Assembly (NCBI RefSeq): GCF_016808335.1
Contig: NC_053147.1
Location: 69,872,960-69,936,959 of the forward strand
DNA from: Panicum virgatum
Taxonomy: Eukaryota > Streptophyta > Magnoliopsida > Poales > Poaceae
Reading direction: 5' to 3'
Length of the DNA stretch: 64,000 nt
Positions within the stretch are counted from its first letter, which is position 1. Each line of letters begins with the position of its first letter. A program made the translations under genes and the position numbers. Of the stretch, positions 19,730 to 30,091 are shown one piece after another. Under the pieces are notes generated by a model. The model saw nothing but the letters and a program-made list of their open reading frames with translations, was not told where the DNA came from and did not search any database.

Positions 19730-20471
19730 TGTAAGGATCACCGGGGTGTCCGACCCTAGAGGGGGAGGGGGTGAATAGGGTCGCTAATCGCTTTCTATCC
19801 TAGGGCTCAATCTATTTACCCCTAAAAGACTTGCAACCTATAGCCAATCCTAATCAAACTAACAAGGAAAGTAAAGGCACGCAAGATAGAGTAAATGCAG
19901 AAACGTAATACGGTAAGTAAAGAGGTAAGGGAGAGAATATGCAAACTCCCGTGAAGACACCAAGACACACGATTTAACGTAGTTCGGTTAGGACACCAAG
20001 TCCCTCCCTACGTCCACGGCCACTTGTCCAACACGAACAAGTGTGATGCCGAGTCTCTCCGCTTGATCACCATCTTGCGTTCGCCACCAAGGCTCCCGGC
20101 AAGCAAAGGCTAAGTGACCCCAAGTCACCAAGACAAGGCCACCACCACTGTCTCTCTCGAAGTGTCACCCACGGCACCGTCTTCACTATCGGAGCTTCTC
20201 ACCAAGAGGGGTCTCCTTCCCCGCACAAAGTGTCATTGCCTCTCCACACCAAGTCGGGGGGTCACACGACAAGTACACAAGATGCTTGCCGCAGCAAGAC
20301 TTTCACTCAAGCTAGTTCTCTCAAGAACTAAGCCTAATCAAGCACTAAGCACTCTCACAAGTGTGCTTAAGCCTATATGATGTACAATGAAGCTCTAAGG
20401 TGGTTGGAGGTGTTCTTCAACTCTTTTATGCTTTCATAGTCTCCAGCACTCCCAAATGAGGCGTGGGGTGG

Positions 20472-20897
20472 CATATATATAGCCCAACCCTTCAAACTAG
20501 CCGTTGAGAAAAGGCTGACGAATCCCTTAACGCTGGTTGGTCCGACGCTCAGTTTTTGTCATCACCGGTTTAACCGGTGAGTGTATTTTCCCAGCAACAT
20601 AGCCGTTACTGCTCCAATGGCTACTTGATCAATTGCACCGACGCTCTTGAAATCATCGTCGGTTTAACTGGTGAGTGCAAGCTCAGAAACCCCCCAAAAA
20701 ATGGAGTCTCTGTACAACTGCACCGACGCTCACTTTGCCTTGATCGTCGGTTTAACCGGTGCCTGTAAAACTCCTGCTGTCTCTTCGGCCTCCAAGTCCA
20801 TTACACCGCTGAGTGTAAAACACCCAACGTCAGTTAATCCGGTGCCAAGTTCATTGCACCGATGAGTGCAATTTGCTCATCATCGGTTTAACCGGTG
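20472..20897 (-). promoter_or_regulatory. Promoter region of the solo LTR
   Basis: CATATATATAG at 20472-20482 is preceded on minus by CCGACG...CGTCGGTTTAACCGGTG pairs between 20,530 and 20,897. The layout is the same as in the first Sirevirus LTR. Confidence 0.55.
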
Positions 20898-21018
20898 ATA
20901 GCAAATTGTCTTCGTCTTGATCTTTTCAACTTGGATTTCTTCACGGTCTCTTCAATTCTCCACCTTATGGGCGGCCCTTCGGGCCTAGCTACGCCTATCT
21001 TCTCTTTGTCATCACTTG

Positions 21019-21023
21019 AACCT
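21019..21023. repeat. Target-site duplication of the Athila-like element, left copy (AACCT)
   Basis: AACCT precedes the TGTTGA start of the left LTR and recurs at 31,511-31,515 after the right LTR. Confidence 0.9.
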
Positions 21024-22443
21024 TGTTGATGCTCCTTAGCGCCCCCGATTTGTATACCGCAAGCGCACGGTTCGTGTAGCTTTTCCCTTAGAGTATTCCC
21101 CCAAGGTTTATCAATCCACGGAAACAAAGATACAAGAAACAATCTACTAGCATAGAGATTCTTTTGTGTTGAGATGGTGAAAAATGAATCTAATCTACTA
21201 AAAACGACAAACACCGAAGGTAGCAAGAGAAAGTTAGAGATAACCAATCTAGATCACCTAGATCATGAATATGTTGTAGTTCCAGCTAGATGTAGTGAAG
21301 TAAGATAAATGTGAATCTCAATGAAAAGCATCTTTAAACTCAAAATCTCCAATCTGATCCCTCGATACCCCACCTACTTAGTGGCAACGCCCTGTCACGA
21401 TGCCCCCCCTTTGGACGAAAGTACCCTGAAGCAAGTCGAACCCCCTTTGGTAGTTCCGCCATGAACCTCTAGCCACCATGACTACAAGATCATGCTAAGC
21501 GATCTATCTCGATAATAGATCTAGAATGAAGCAAACCCAAAGAAAAGAACGAAATCTAAAGAGAGAACATGGTCGCTAAACATTCGGAATCACAAATAAC
21601 TTCACCATGAATTATTGTACATCACAAGATCACAACCGGGGCCCTACCTTGATCTTGATGATCCTAGCTCCAGAACTCCGACGTGGTCTTCCTTGCAAGG
21701 TTCCCACGTCGGCTAGGGAAGCCCCTAGACAACTAGCACGACCCTCGGCTCTCCGAGAGGTGTCCCTCTATCTTCTTTGCTCCTTGGTGTCGTCTCCCGA
21801 ATTGATCTCTACGTGAACCTTGGGGAGGGGTCTTTAAATAGCCTCAGGAAACCCTAGGTCAAAGGGGAGGCCGAACCACCTCAAAAAGGGGCTGGGCCGG
21901 CCGGCCCAATGGACCCAGGCCGGCCGGCCTGGCCCATTTCTTCGCAGCCTCGTGTCCTCCTTTCTCCCCAAGTCTCCTGGAGTCTTCTAGAGTTTATGCC
22001 TTTCACGATTGCACCCTATTAGACGTTGTTATCTTCGAGATTTCTTCGAGGAAAAGGATAGGATGGAAAATGCTTCCTTAAATCTCTCTTTGCTTTGCTT
22101 AGCCCCGAAGTATCTTGATCTTATCTTGTGGGCTTTGACCTTTGGGCTTCATTGGAGGGTGGATGTGCACGAACGGGCCTCTAATCATCATGGCCTTCGG
22201 TCCTTTGTTCGAGCTTTGGCCTTCGTCTTTCTTTGTGTCATCGCGTGATCGTGGGCCTTGTCATTTCATGCTCCAAAATTGGTCAAAAACCTGCAAAAAC
22301 GAAGTACCTCCAAAATATATGTGCAAACGCGAAAACGACCAATTATTGGGCCGAGGTTAGCATGGTTAGTGATTTTGATATTAAATTCATGCCATTATCA
22401 AAGTTAAATAGGGGATAAAATGGATACTTAAGGAGTGCCAACA
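21024..22443 (-). repeat. 3' LTR of the Athila-like element
   Basis: Its ends are TGTTGATGCT and GTGCCAACA on plus. It is nearly identical to 30,092-31,510. It contains two GGCCGGCCGGCC palindromes (21,894-21,907 and 21,917-21,930) and a TATTTAAAG box on minus at 21,832-21,840. Confidence 0.95.
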
Positions 22444-22457
22444 TTCCCCCCATGCTT
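22444..22457 (-). other. Polypurine tract of the Athila-like element
   Basis: On minus it reads CATGGGGGGAA immediately before the LTR. A second, similar tract with matching flank (CCCCCCATGCTTGAAC) lies at 23,184-23,200. Confidence 0.85.
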
Positions 22458-24470
22458 AAACCTTGCTCGTCCTCGAGTAAGTTTTTGATAAAAATCAGCG
22501 TTGCCTTTCAGTGTCCAATCCCTGCACTTGATCATACACGAGAAAACACAATGCTCCCAAAAATATTTTGCAGTTAATAGTTCAAGTTGTAACCAGCTTT
22601 TTCAATGTGGAAGGTAGATACAAGTTAAATGCTTCCCCACAATTATTAAGCACATGCTCTCAAAATTAAACAAGTCTCAGAATTAAGAAAGTAAGTTTCA
22701 TAAGTAATGCTAAACCAAGATCAATAATTTAAATCTCATTGCAATTTGCTCATGGAAACTCTCAGCTCATCTTGTCTCTCAAACTTGCTAGAACTTTCTC
22801 CTTTCTTTCTCTCATATGTATGTGTGAGGCTTTATCTGGAGCTCTGGAAAGGTTAGTTCTAACAAAAGATATTATAATCAAGATATTATCAAAACAAGAA
22901 ATACTTCTTATGGATTTACCGAGACTCGTCAAAAAGACCATTGGAAAATAATTTCTTTATGGAGAGGGAGAGAATGGAATACACACTTTAGATGGTGGAC
23001 ATGTGCAAATGGTTGGAATAATTGAGTATAGAATAATCTTCAAAGTACCTGGAGTTTAATGAAGCAAACGGGACCGAGGAGCTTTTCATCATCATTTTTT
23101 TCTTTTCTTTTTATTTTTTATTTTTCTTTCTTTCTTTTTTTTGCTCCTCAGAACCGTTGGCAACACAATGCACTTACTCCACCTCCCCCCATGCTTGAAC
23201 GTTTGCTTGTCCTCAAGCAATGAAGTGATGATAACTTGATGGAGTGAGTGCACAAAACCTTTATCAATTCTCTGGTCTCAACTTTGGAATTCAAGGGTGC
23301 ATCTCCTCGTGAAAGATTGAAGCCAACAGAGGAGGAAAAGGGGCAGGCCGGCCGGCCTAGGGGTGTTGCCGGCCTACTGTCTGTAGGCCTCCAATTCTTT
23401 GGATTTTTCTTCTGCGAACTCTTTGATGCTTCCCAAGCTTATGTTTTACTGAATTTTGCTCTTGATTCCACTGTTTTGCCATCGAAATAAAAATATATAC
23501 TCAATATATAGGTTGTGGTCAAGGAGGTGTTTCACAAAAATATGTTTCTAGTTAATGGTGGATATCCAGCGAGGTTTGCGATGTTCCCGGTATAGAAACT
23601 CACAATGCATGGATAGAATGGCTACCAAAAGAGAGGTACGCAAAAATACGGAATGGTCAGCTTCTTAGTCTCGTACCAAAGAAGATAAATCCTGAATTAA
23701 TTCACCTGAAAATAATTCTTGCTCTATGGTTTGTTATGATATATCATTTAGGCTTGTAGAAGGATAGAGCAATTGCAAAAGGTATCATTGACAAGGTTAG
23801 CTCAAAATTAAATCCAAATTAAATTTTCCTTGACAAGCCTAAGTAAGAGAGCAAGAATAAAAGATATGGGTGTTAATTTATCATAACCTCCACAATTGAA
23901 TTAGCCGGCATTTAATTAATTTTCAGATCATGTTAGAGAGAACATTAGTTTAATCATGCATAAACCAAGCACAAGAAAGTAGACAAGGCGGCAATGATCA
24001 TCATATTTTATCATGGCACAAATTTTCTATCATCATTACTAACCATAACATTAAAGCGTGGGTGATGCATTTATTTATCATGGTGATGAAAACAAAAGAA
24101 AGCAAATTGCACACATGCTGAAAAATAAATAAAACAGAAAATTGCTACGCACACACATGCTTGCACACATGCTGAAAATAAATGAAAAGAAATAGAAAAA
24201 TCCAAACCACACGTGCGAGCATTTTATTCATGGTCTTGTCATCGATCACTCTTCTTGATTGCCTCTTGCGTTGTATCCTTGGTCATAATATTGTTGAAAT
24301 GCTCCTCCATCAAATTGTTCCGGTGGCGCCAGGCCTAGAAGTCCCATTTGATATGCAATTCCTGCGGTTCCATCTTCTAGTTGGCTTGTGTGCCTCCGGA
24401 TGGTGTCTATGTCTTCCATGTTTCTTCTTGCATAGGCACCCATGATTCTCATTCCTTGTTCCGGTTGAGG
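22458..24470. other. Non-coding 3' region of the Athila-like element
   Basis: About 2 kb of A/T-rich sequence shows no credible frame. It holds the second polypurine-like tract (23,184-23,200), a T-rich low-complexity run at 23,095-23,142 and one GGCCGGCCGGCC palindrome (23,345-23,358). The function is unknown. Confidence 0.6.
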
Positions 24471-24474
24471 GAGG

Positions 24475-25905
24475 TCAAAAAAATTGTGCTCCAAATGACG
24501 GGTCGGGCATCTCTCCTTGGTATGATGGGGGTGGGTAGCCGTAGTTGCTAAATGGTGGGGGCACCGCCGCAGCATGCCCCCATGCTTGATCTTGGTTCCC
24601 TTCCCATTGACTCGTCCATCCTTGTGGGTATCCTTGTTCACTTGATGCACCTTGAAATTCAGTCCTCCAATAAGCGGAACTTGGCGGTGGAAGGTCTACT
24701 TCCAAGTCTTCTTGTTGTGCCGATGCTGATGTTCCTTCAATTAACCTTCCTCTTTTTGATTTCTTCACCTTTTTTCCAATATTTTCAACTCGCCAATCAG
24801 TCCTCCCTCTTGCGAATAATTTCAGCCTTTGATCGGGGAGGGAAATATCCATCTCAGATATAGTGAATCCATTCTTTTCATCCCCTCCGATATAATGGCC
24901 TTGCCTCAAATGTTCAATCCCAATATCTCTTCCCGGGACATAATATTTTTGGATCACTCGTAACCCCGGATTCATGGCTTGGGCTATCATTGTGAGATAA
25001 CACCCCGAACCAACTTCTCCCGTACCGGATGATGCTTCACAAATCCACCTTTCAACCATGATATAGGTGGGATCAATCACTTGCTTCTTCACCAATGCAG
25101 CATACATCCAATTTAATTCTTGGTCGGTGACCTTCGATTCTCTCATCCTCCCGAGAATTCTTTTGCTCAACCAAGAGTGCAATATTTGGAGGGTCACATT
25201 ACTTATATTCTTCCTTTGGCGGTTGACATCTTTTGCTATCTTTGTCCAAAATTCATCAAGCTCTCCATCTTCAACTTGCACCATTTCATATGCATTACTT
25301 TTGAATCCGAGCAAACTCCCTATTTCTCCATAGGTGATGACTTTTTCTTCATTCTTGAGCCGAAATTTCAGACATGGAACTTTTTCATCATCCACCACTT
25401 CCGTTGTTTTCTCCAATGTCATGAACATCTCCAAAGCCACTTCTTCTTGCATGTCTACCGTGACACCGTCGGAAAATAACTTCCAACCGATGTTCTCCAA
25501 GAGTTGGTAGATGTCATGATGAAATCCCAACTTCTCCAATGCTTCATCATCAAAATCATAGTTTGCTCGCAGCCTTTCCTTCATGAACTTGAGCCTTTCT
25601 TCTTTTTCCTTCGACAAGATAATAAACCCATATTCTGAATTCTTGGGCTTGTATGGTGGTGGTGCGGATGACCTTGTCGAACGCCATGGAGGAGATGGCA
25701 TCCCTTCGGTGAATCTCATGGAGGAGCTTCTCGGGTCTCTCATCCCACCAAGGAGCAACATGTCGCTCCTCGGTGTGGGGTTGTCTTCCTCCATGCTCCG
25801 CGGAGACTCGAAGACCGAGTGCCTCCGCGAAGAACTTGCCGATGCGTTGGATGTTGATGAACGCATCCTTCTCCTCCCGGTGACGAACCTCATGATGCCA
25901 CTCAT
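24475..25905 (-). CDS. Athila-type third ORF (ATHILA ORF-1-like protein), open
   Basis: I choose ATG at 25,905 (MSGIMRFVTGRRRMRSS). The frame is open 75 codons further upstream to 26,130, but that part looks like leader. The protein is about 476 residues. The N-terminus is Ser/Arg-rich. A globular centre follows (ERLKFMKERLRANYDFDDEA; CLKFRLKNEEKVITYGEIGS; ILHSWLSKRILGRMRESKVT), then a Lys-rich short stretch (GKKVKKSKRGRL) and a Pro/Tyr/Gln-rich tail. The centre resembles the Athila ORF-1 family (Pfam PF03078). Its role is unknown; such ORFs have been called env-like because of position. No clear membrane segment is seen. It is the only undamaged frame of this element, although gag-protease has decayed. 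Confidence 0.75.
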   Translation of the reverse strand: MSGIMRFVTGRRRMRSSTSNASASSSRRHSVFESPRSMEEDNPTPRSDMLLLGGMRDPRSSSMRFTEGMPSPPWRSTRSSAPPPYKPKNSEYGFIILSKEKEERLKFMKERLRANYDFDDEALEKLGFHHDIYQLLENIGWKLFSDGVTVDMQEEVALEMFMTLEKTTEVVDDEKVPCLKFRLKNEEKVITYGEIGSLLGFKSNAYEMVQVEDGELDEFWTKIAKDVNRQRKNISNVTLQILHSWLSKRILGRMRESKVTDQELNWMYAALVKKQVIDPTYIMVERWICEASSGTGEVGSGCYLTMIAQAMNPGLRVIQKYYVPGRDIGIEHLRQGHYIGGDEKNGFTISEMDISLPDQRLKLFARGRTDWRVENIGKKVKKSKRGRLIEGTSASAQQEDLEVDLPPPSSAYWRTEFQGASSEQGYPQGWTSQWEGNQDQAWGHAAAVPPPFSNYGYPPPSYQGEMPDPSFGAQFF

Positions 25906-26146
25906 GGTGACTCCTTGCTGCACACACTCAAAAACAAACACACCAGGGGGTTTCTTGCTGGTGGGAGAACAATATATCGAAGAGTGGAGCAAACTAGGAT
26001 TTGTGGCGAATTTTTGGAGATTTTTGGAGTAGATTTTGGTGGACAAATTTTTCGGGGCTCTAACTGATGTTTCTGGGTGAAGAACTTGAAGAACATAAGC
26101 AATGAACTGAATGAGGAGCATACCTGTCAAAGAGGAGCACTAGAGC

Positions 26147-26175
26147 ACTTAAAAAGGGGCCAGGCCGGCCGGCCT
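26147..26175 (-). promoter_or_regulatory. LTR-like promoter module before the third ORF (GGCCGGCCGGCC plus A/T box)
   Basis: AGGCCGGCCGGCCT at 26,162-26,175 adjoins an AAAAAGGGGC-type segment, as in the LTR (AAAAAGGGGCTGGGCCGGCC). On minus it is followed by TTTTTAAG and a leader of about 240 nt to the ATG at 25,905. The LTR arrangement is GGCC palindromes, then TATTTAAAG, then transcript start. Promoter activity is inferred from likeness only. Confidence 0.4.
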
Positions 26176-27312
26176 AGGGCATTTTTGGCTCTCCTCCACT
26201 TCAATTTTCTCTGGTGGCTTTCTGGTGCAATTATTTGCTTCTGTCCAGTACATCTTTCATGCTTTGCACCATCCAAATCCTGTGAACCACTCCTTCTTTG
26301 CCTTTGATGTCCACTTGCAATATTATTTCTTCACTTTGTGTCATTCACCTTGTCCCATGCTTAATCATTCATCACATGGTGCCATCTTTGCTGAAAATCA
26401 CATGTCCTTCCCATGCATCGCTGCTCCCTCCTTTGGATTATTTGCATGTGGTGGTAGGTAGAGAGCACAATTCCTTCCCGTGAACTCACTTTGATCAATG
26501 GATGTTAATCAAGCACATAAACCCTTTCCAAATCATGCTTAGATGTTTAATCCTCCTCTAACTTCGAAATTTCAGAATTGACTCAAAGCATGCAATGAGT
26601 TTAAATGAATAATCAGAGGGGAATTGAAACATCTTTACATTTGTAAGTCGAAAAATATTTCCCGACTACATTAATTTTGGTTGCACCGGAACCGTTCACT
26701 TTCATGAATTGATAGCGAACAATCTCGAATTCAACCGTGGGTCTTGGGTTTAGGTTCTAATTTTTTGCCAAAATGAGAGAGATTTTTGAAAAAGAGAATA
26801 ATTAAGGTTAGGAAAATTCTAGTCCTATGGTAATGAAACTGAAAATTCTCTCTATGTTTGTGCGAACCTACGCATCAAGAATTTAAATAATATAAACATA
26901 GCGCGGCTCTACTCGTGTATTTTATCTCAACTTGGTCCGGCCGTCATAGACAGGACGGTCGCCAAAAATGGGTATGGAATTTTGGATGTGGCTTTCTCAA
27001 GAAGAGGCAAATAAATCATAGGATGGCTCATGTCATTGGTTTAAAATAAGAAACAACATCAAAATGACCGAGCGAATATAATCCAAATCGAATTGTTCGA
27101 CCGAATGACCAATTGTTCAAAAGTTTATCATGTCCTTGCGTAGCAAAATTCTCAACTCACTTACCAAAACCTCTCGCGGGTTGTCCTCCCGGCAGCTTAT
27201 TCTTGACTCGACGAATGGGTTGAACTCCCGGCAGCTTTATTCTTGACTCGACGAACGGGTTGCCTCTCGCAAAGCGCTTCGTTTATAGTCTATAGCTAGA
27301 CTTTCTTCTTCT
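26176..27312. other. Non-coding stretch where RT, RNase H and integrase would be expected
   Basis: There is no frame with pol motifs on either strand. It contains two adjacent copies of a unit with CGGCAGCTT, TTATTCTTGACTCGACGAA and GGGTTG (about 27,190-27,265). In autonomous Athila elements the polyprotein would continue into RT here. Confidence 0.7.
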
Positions 27313-29830
27313 TCACTTTGGACCAACGCTCGGTGATGGCGCTGCAGTCTTGGGTACCCACTTCCGCACAATCCGTGGTGCGGGTTTGTCTTCTAGGTTA
27401 GTCGTCTTTTTGGTCTTCACAGGCGGGCTTTTAGCTTTCTTCTTGACGGGTGCAGCGATCTTCTTTGTCGCGATGGACGCGATGACTTCTATCTCCTTCT
27501 TCGCTTCCTTCTTGTTCGGCTCCTCTTCTTTTTTTGGTTTCTCCTCTGTGACATGGCGGTGAGGCGGAACATATTTGACATTGATCATGTTGCATACCTC
27601 GAGGCGTGGACGAAACTTGAATTCGCTTGTGGTGCCATTGATGTCGAACTTTATCTCCCCCTTGCCAACGTCGATGTTCGCCCTTGCGGTCTTGAGGAAA
27701 GGCCTCCCAAGTATGAGAGGCTCCTTGCTCCCTTATCCCATATCGAGAATCACAAAGTCAACGGGGACTAAGTGTTCTCCAATCTTCACGGGCACGTCTT
27801 CGGCGATTCCCAAAGGATAGCGAACGGAATTGTCCGCTAACTCTAGGCACATGGCGGTTGGCTCCAGCTCCGGTAAGCGTAGCTTCTCGAACACATTCTT
27901 TGGCATGACTCTCACACTTGCACCGAGATCACAAAGTGCTTTTTCGAACATAAGAGATCCAATGGAACATGGGATGGTAGGACATCCGGGGTCCCTCTTC
28001 TTTTTAGGAGCTTCATTAGCGATTGCCGCGCTACATTCCTCGGTTAGCTTGATAGTGCTTGGCGGTATCTAGCGCTTGTTTCCCATGATGTCTTTGAAGT
28101 AGCGAGAATACGTCGGAACTTGTAGAGCGTCCAAGAGCGGCATATTGATGCTCAACCTGCGTACCATGTCAACAAATTTGTTGAATTGCTCATCTTCATG
28201 TTGACCTTTGTGGTATCGTGGTATTGGCGGTAGAATCTTGGTGTCTATATCATCTAGCTCAAACTCTGGCTCTTCGGTGACTATCTTTGGCATAGGAGTA
28301 GGTGCCTTCTCCTTGATGATGGTCTCCACTTCAACTCTTGGCTTAGGCTTCCTTACTCCCGCCGCATGTTCGGATTCTTCGGTCTCCTTTCCCGAGCGAG
28401 TTTGAATTGCCTTTGCCATCTCTGGACCTTGAGGTTGCCCCGGCAATTTTCCTTCGTTGCTAGATAAGCGTCCGGCGAGCTGGGCTACTTGCGTTTCTAG
28501 CATCTTCATCATGTTGAGTACTTGAAGGTTAGAGCTCCCGACCTCCGTCACCTTGCCATCAATGTTCTCCAAGATCTTGTCCATAGCCTTGAACTTGGTG
28601 ACGGTGTCCTTGTTGATCTTGCTTTGCTCCTCCATGAACTCCTTCAATTATATACGAAGAGGCACCGAGTTTTGAATGGAAGAGCTTGCATTAAATTGAG
28701 GTCTACCTTGCCCGTAGAGGAAGTTGGGTTGCGGGATCCATTCTCCCTTCTTCATGTAGTCGAGCATCTTGGCTTCCTCCGGGCAATTCTTTTGGACATG
28801 ACCGTACTCTCCACATTCTTCACATGTAGACCTTGCTTCGGCCGCCTTCAAATCAATAGCTTGGGCTTCTCTCTTTTCCACTTCCATCTTCTCCAATCTT
28901 CTCATGAGCGAGTCGGTCTTCCCTTCTAGCACTTCTTCACGTTCCACTTGCAATACACTCTTCGCGGCACCCACGGCTTGGAGTGGTTGTAGGCGCCCCG
29001 ATGATGCCCATGCGTCATTGTCTGCCACCTTCTTGAATAGCTTGAAAACTTGAGTAGGCGTGAGCTCAATGATAGAACCTCCGGCCGATGCGTCAATGAT
29101 CCCCCTTGATGCAGTAGTGAGGCCTTAATAGAACTTCTGGACCACATCCTCCCTTGAGAACTTGTGATGAGGTACGGCGCGGATGTAGTCGTTGAAGCGC
29201 TCATAGGCTTCCGCAATAGTCTCCGTCGGGGCTTGCGCGAATGTTGCAATCTTGTTGCGCAGAATCTGGGTCTTGCCCCTGCGAGTAGAACTCCGTCATG
29301 AACTCTTTCATCAAGGACTCCCAATTTTGCACCGTGCGCGGTGGTAGAGAATGAAACCATTGCAACGCTCTCCCAAGTGGAGAGAACGGAAAGAGCCTTG
29401 CTCTTATTTGATCTTGAGTCATCCCTTGCATGTTGAAGGTGCGGCATAGTTGGAGGAATGCTTGAAGATGTAGATTAGCGTCTTATTTTCCAGTGAAGGG
29501 CGAGCTTTGCACCATCCTTATGATTGAAGTCTTGATCTCGAACGGAACTCCAATGTTGTCGAGATTTTGGATCGGCAAGTCCCGAATGTCCGGAGTGCAT
29601 AGCTCTCCGATCGTACACTCCTGCTCCGGTAGCGCCATCCCTTGGTGAAGTGGCGCCTCCTTTGGACTTGTTGGTGGAGTTGCTTGAGGTGAAGACGATG
29701 AACCGTCGGCTTCGACTTTAGGATCTACTAGTTCCGGCTTCCTTGATCGTGCTTCCCGTCTCCTTTGCCTGTAAATTTTTTCTGGCTCATCCACAAAATT
29801 TTCGGGTTTGTTGGAGAGGCTCCCGTCCAT
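27313..29830 (-). pseudogene. gag-pro: Athila gag-protease polyprotein with one frameshift and several nonsense codons
   Basis: The start is ATG at 29,830. An early segment EIKTSIIRMVQSSPFTGK ends in TAA at 29,483-29,485. The frame resumes with MTQDQIRARLFPFSPLGRAL and FHSLPPRTVQNWESLMKEF. A frameshift lies near 29,275. The next frame carries KVADNDAWASSGRL, the zinc knuckle CEECGEYGHVQKNC (about 28,800) and NFLYGQGRPQF. Stops at 28,648 and 28,069 interrupt but do not shift it. The aspartic protease follows: ALCDLGASV, then MCLELADNSVRYPLG (27,951-27,733). A TAA at 27,733 precedes a Lys/Pro-rich tail ending at 27,313. Gag would form the particle and the protease would cut it. Here the polyprotein ends where RT should start. 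Confidence 0.85.
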
Positions 29831-30066
29831 CTCCTGTTAGGGGTTAGTGAAAAAGAAAAAAATATACCAGATCTAAAAGATGAATATACAAGATCTAAAA
29901 CATAAAAGAAAAATAAAGCAAACTCTAGATTAGATTGATTTTCGTGGAATAGATCCATTTTTTTAGTTAGCACAAAAAAATAAGAGATCTAAAAAGGTCA
30001 AAAAGAAAAATCAAGAAAAAGAAATATTTACGAATGCAAGTAATATTGGATCTTAAATCGATGGTA
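29831..30066. other. Leader between primer site and gag
   Basis: This is short A-rich untranslated sequence in the element's 5' region, with no frame. Confidence 0.6.
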
Positions 30067-30083
30067 CCCCGGCAACGGCGCCA
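30067..30083 (-). other. Primer-binding site, tRNA-Asp type
   Basis: On minus it is TGGCGCCGTTGCCGGGG, the standard site complementary to tRNA-Asp used by many gypsy elements, 8 bp from the 5' LTR. Confidence 0.92.
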
Positions 30084-30091
30084 GAAAAGCT

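Larger units (their letters stand above)
19730..21023 (-). repeat. Solo Sirevirus LTR, left part
   Basis: It starts TGTAAGGATCACCGGGG, very like the inner end of the first Sirevirus LTR. It holds a TATA box on minus (20472-20482) and the CGTCGGTTTAACCGGTG array (20530-20897). It is interrupted at 21,023 by the complete Athila-like element and resumes at 31,511-31,628. Without the insert the LTR is about 1,407 bp. No primer site or coding region adjoins it, and both ends are flanked by GGTAC, so it is a solo LTR left by LTR-LTR recombination. Confidence 0.85.

Noticed and set aside
23095..23142. T-rich run as a poly(A) tail of a retroposed gene (minus)
   Set aside because: It is a mixed T/C low-complexity run inside a complete LTR element, with no target duplication or gene sequence beside it.
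28522..28929. Plus-strand frame opposite Athila gag
   Set aside because: It is a shadow of the gag frame containing the zinc knuckle on minus.
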